Assembly: GCA_007117175.1 (NCBI GenBank)
Contig: SKGZ01000301.1
Coordinates: 1 to 6,657, forward strand
Direction of reading: 5' to 3'
Source: Bacteriovoracales bacterium
GTDB lineage: Bacteria; Bdellovibrionota; Bacteriovoracia; Bacteriovoracales; Bacteriovoracaceae
DNA: 6,657 bases
Part shown: in pieces, positions 6,522 through 6,657 of the stretch
Layout: every line of letters begins with the position of its first letter
Numbering within the stretch: the stretch's first letter is position 1
Made by a program: the position numbers and the translations under genes
The notes under the pieces: generated by a model
Databases searched by the model: none
The model's input: the letters and a program-made list of their open reading frames with translations, nothing else
What the model was told of the DNA's origin: nothing

Positions 6522-6657
6522 ATTTTCAACAATACTCTCTATGGCCATGGATATTGATTTTTTGTCTAGTCTTCTTTTTTTTCACTTGGAAATATTATCA
6601 ACAAACTCAGAAATTTTTACAGATGAACTGGGGGCTGTCTATCAGTCGGCCTTTAAA
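6518..6657 (+). CDS. N-terminal part of a membrane protein, plausibly BatB-like; 3' end outside window
   Basis: Forty-six complete codons are visible, starting at ATG 6518, which overlaps the batA-like stop as ATGA and has a good Shine-Dalgarno site. The protein begins with a short polar stretch, then one strongly hydrophobic, Phe-rich membrane helix (about residues 8-24, from LWPWIL to the FFFF run), followed by a basic polar segment and an NWGLSIS stretch. BatB and other VWA proteins of these operons begin with a helix of this kind, and batB commonly follows batA. The VWA domain itself lies beyond the window, so the assignment rests on position and the first helix only. Confidence 0.6.
   Translation, partial: MNFQQYSLWPWILIFCLVFFFFTWKYYQQTQKFLQMNWGLSISRPL

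Overview
The window is AT-rich (about 40% GC by eye), densely packed and read entirely from the + strand. It looks like ordinary chromosome from a Gram-negative bacterium: there is a lipoprotein, exported membrane proteins and a Bat-type MoxR/VWA locus. The AT-rich coding, the Bat locus and the very large helical lipoprotein would suit a Bdellovibrio/Bacteriovorax-like lineage. That placement is inference only, since no marker gene is present. I see no rRNA, tRNA, CRISPR array, insertion sequence or integration signature.

Layout. Positions 1-371 hold the 3' end of a gene cut by the window edge. Its frame is open back to base 1 and its protein matches an NFACT-R (DUF814) domain, the C-terminal RNA-binding domain of RqcH/NFACT proteins. 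A 62-base gap with no clear terminator leads to a GTG-started gene (434-2992) for an 852-residue predicted lipoprotein that I do not recognise. After a 50-base gap comes a tight series: moxR (start best placed at 3043), a DUF58 protein, a 247-residue exported protein with one membrane anchor, a BatA-like VWA protein, and the first 46 codons of another membrane protein, plausibly BatB-like.

How the genes fit together. MoxR-family AAA+ ATPases are commonly encoded beside DUF58 and VWA proteins and are thought to act as chaperone-like remodelling ATPases on metal-binding or envelope partners. Here MoxR and DUF58 would be cytoplasmic, BatA membrane-anchored, and the 247-residue protein would place a beta-rich domain in the periplasm. 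From moxR onward every junction overlaps (4 to 11 bases), which points to one translationally coupled operon. The lipoprotein may be read with it or may only be a neighbour.

The points most worth a second look are the unrecognised lipoprotein ahead of the Bat genes, the degenerate metal site in the DUF58 protein, and the periplasmic CxxC in the 247-residue protein. The system as a whole is a known type, not a new one.
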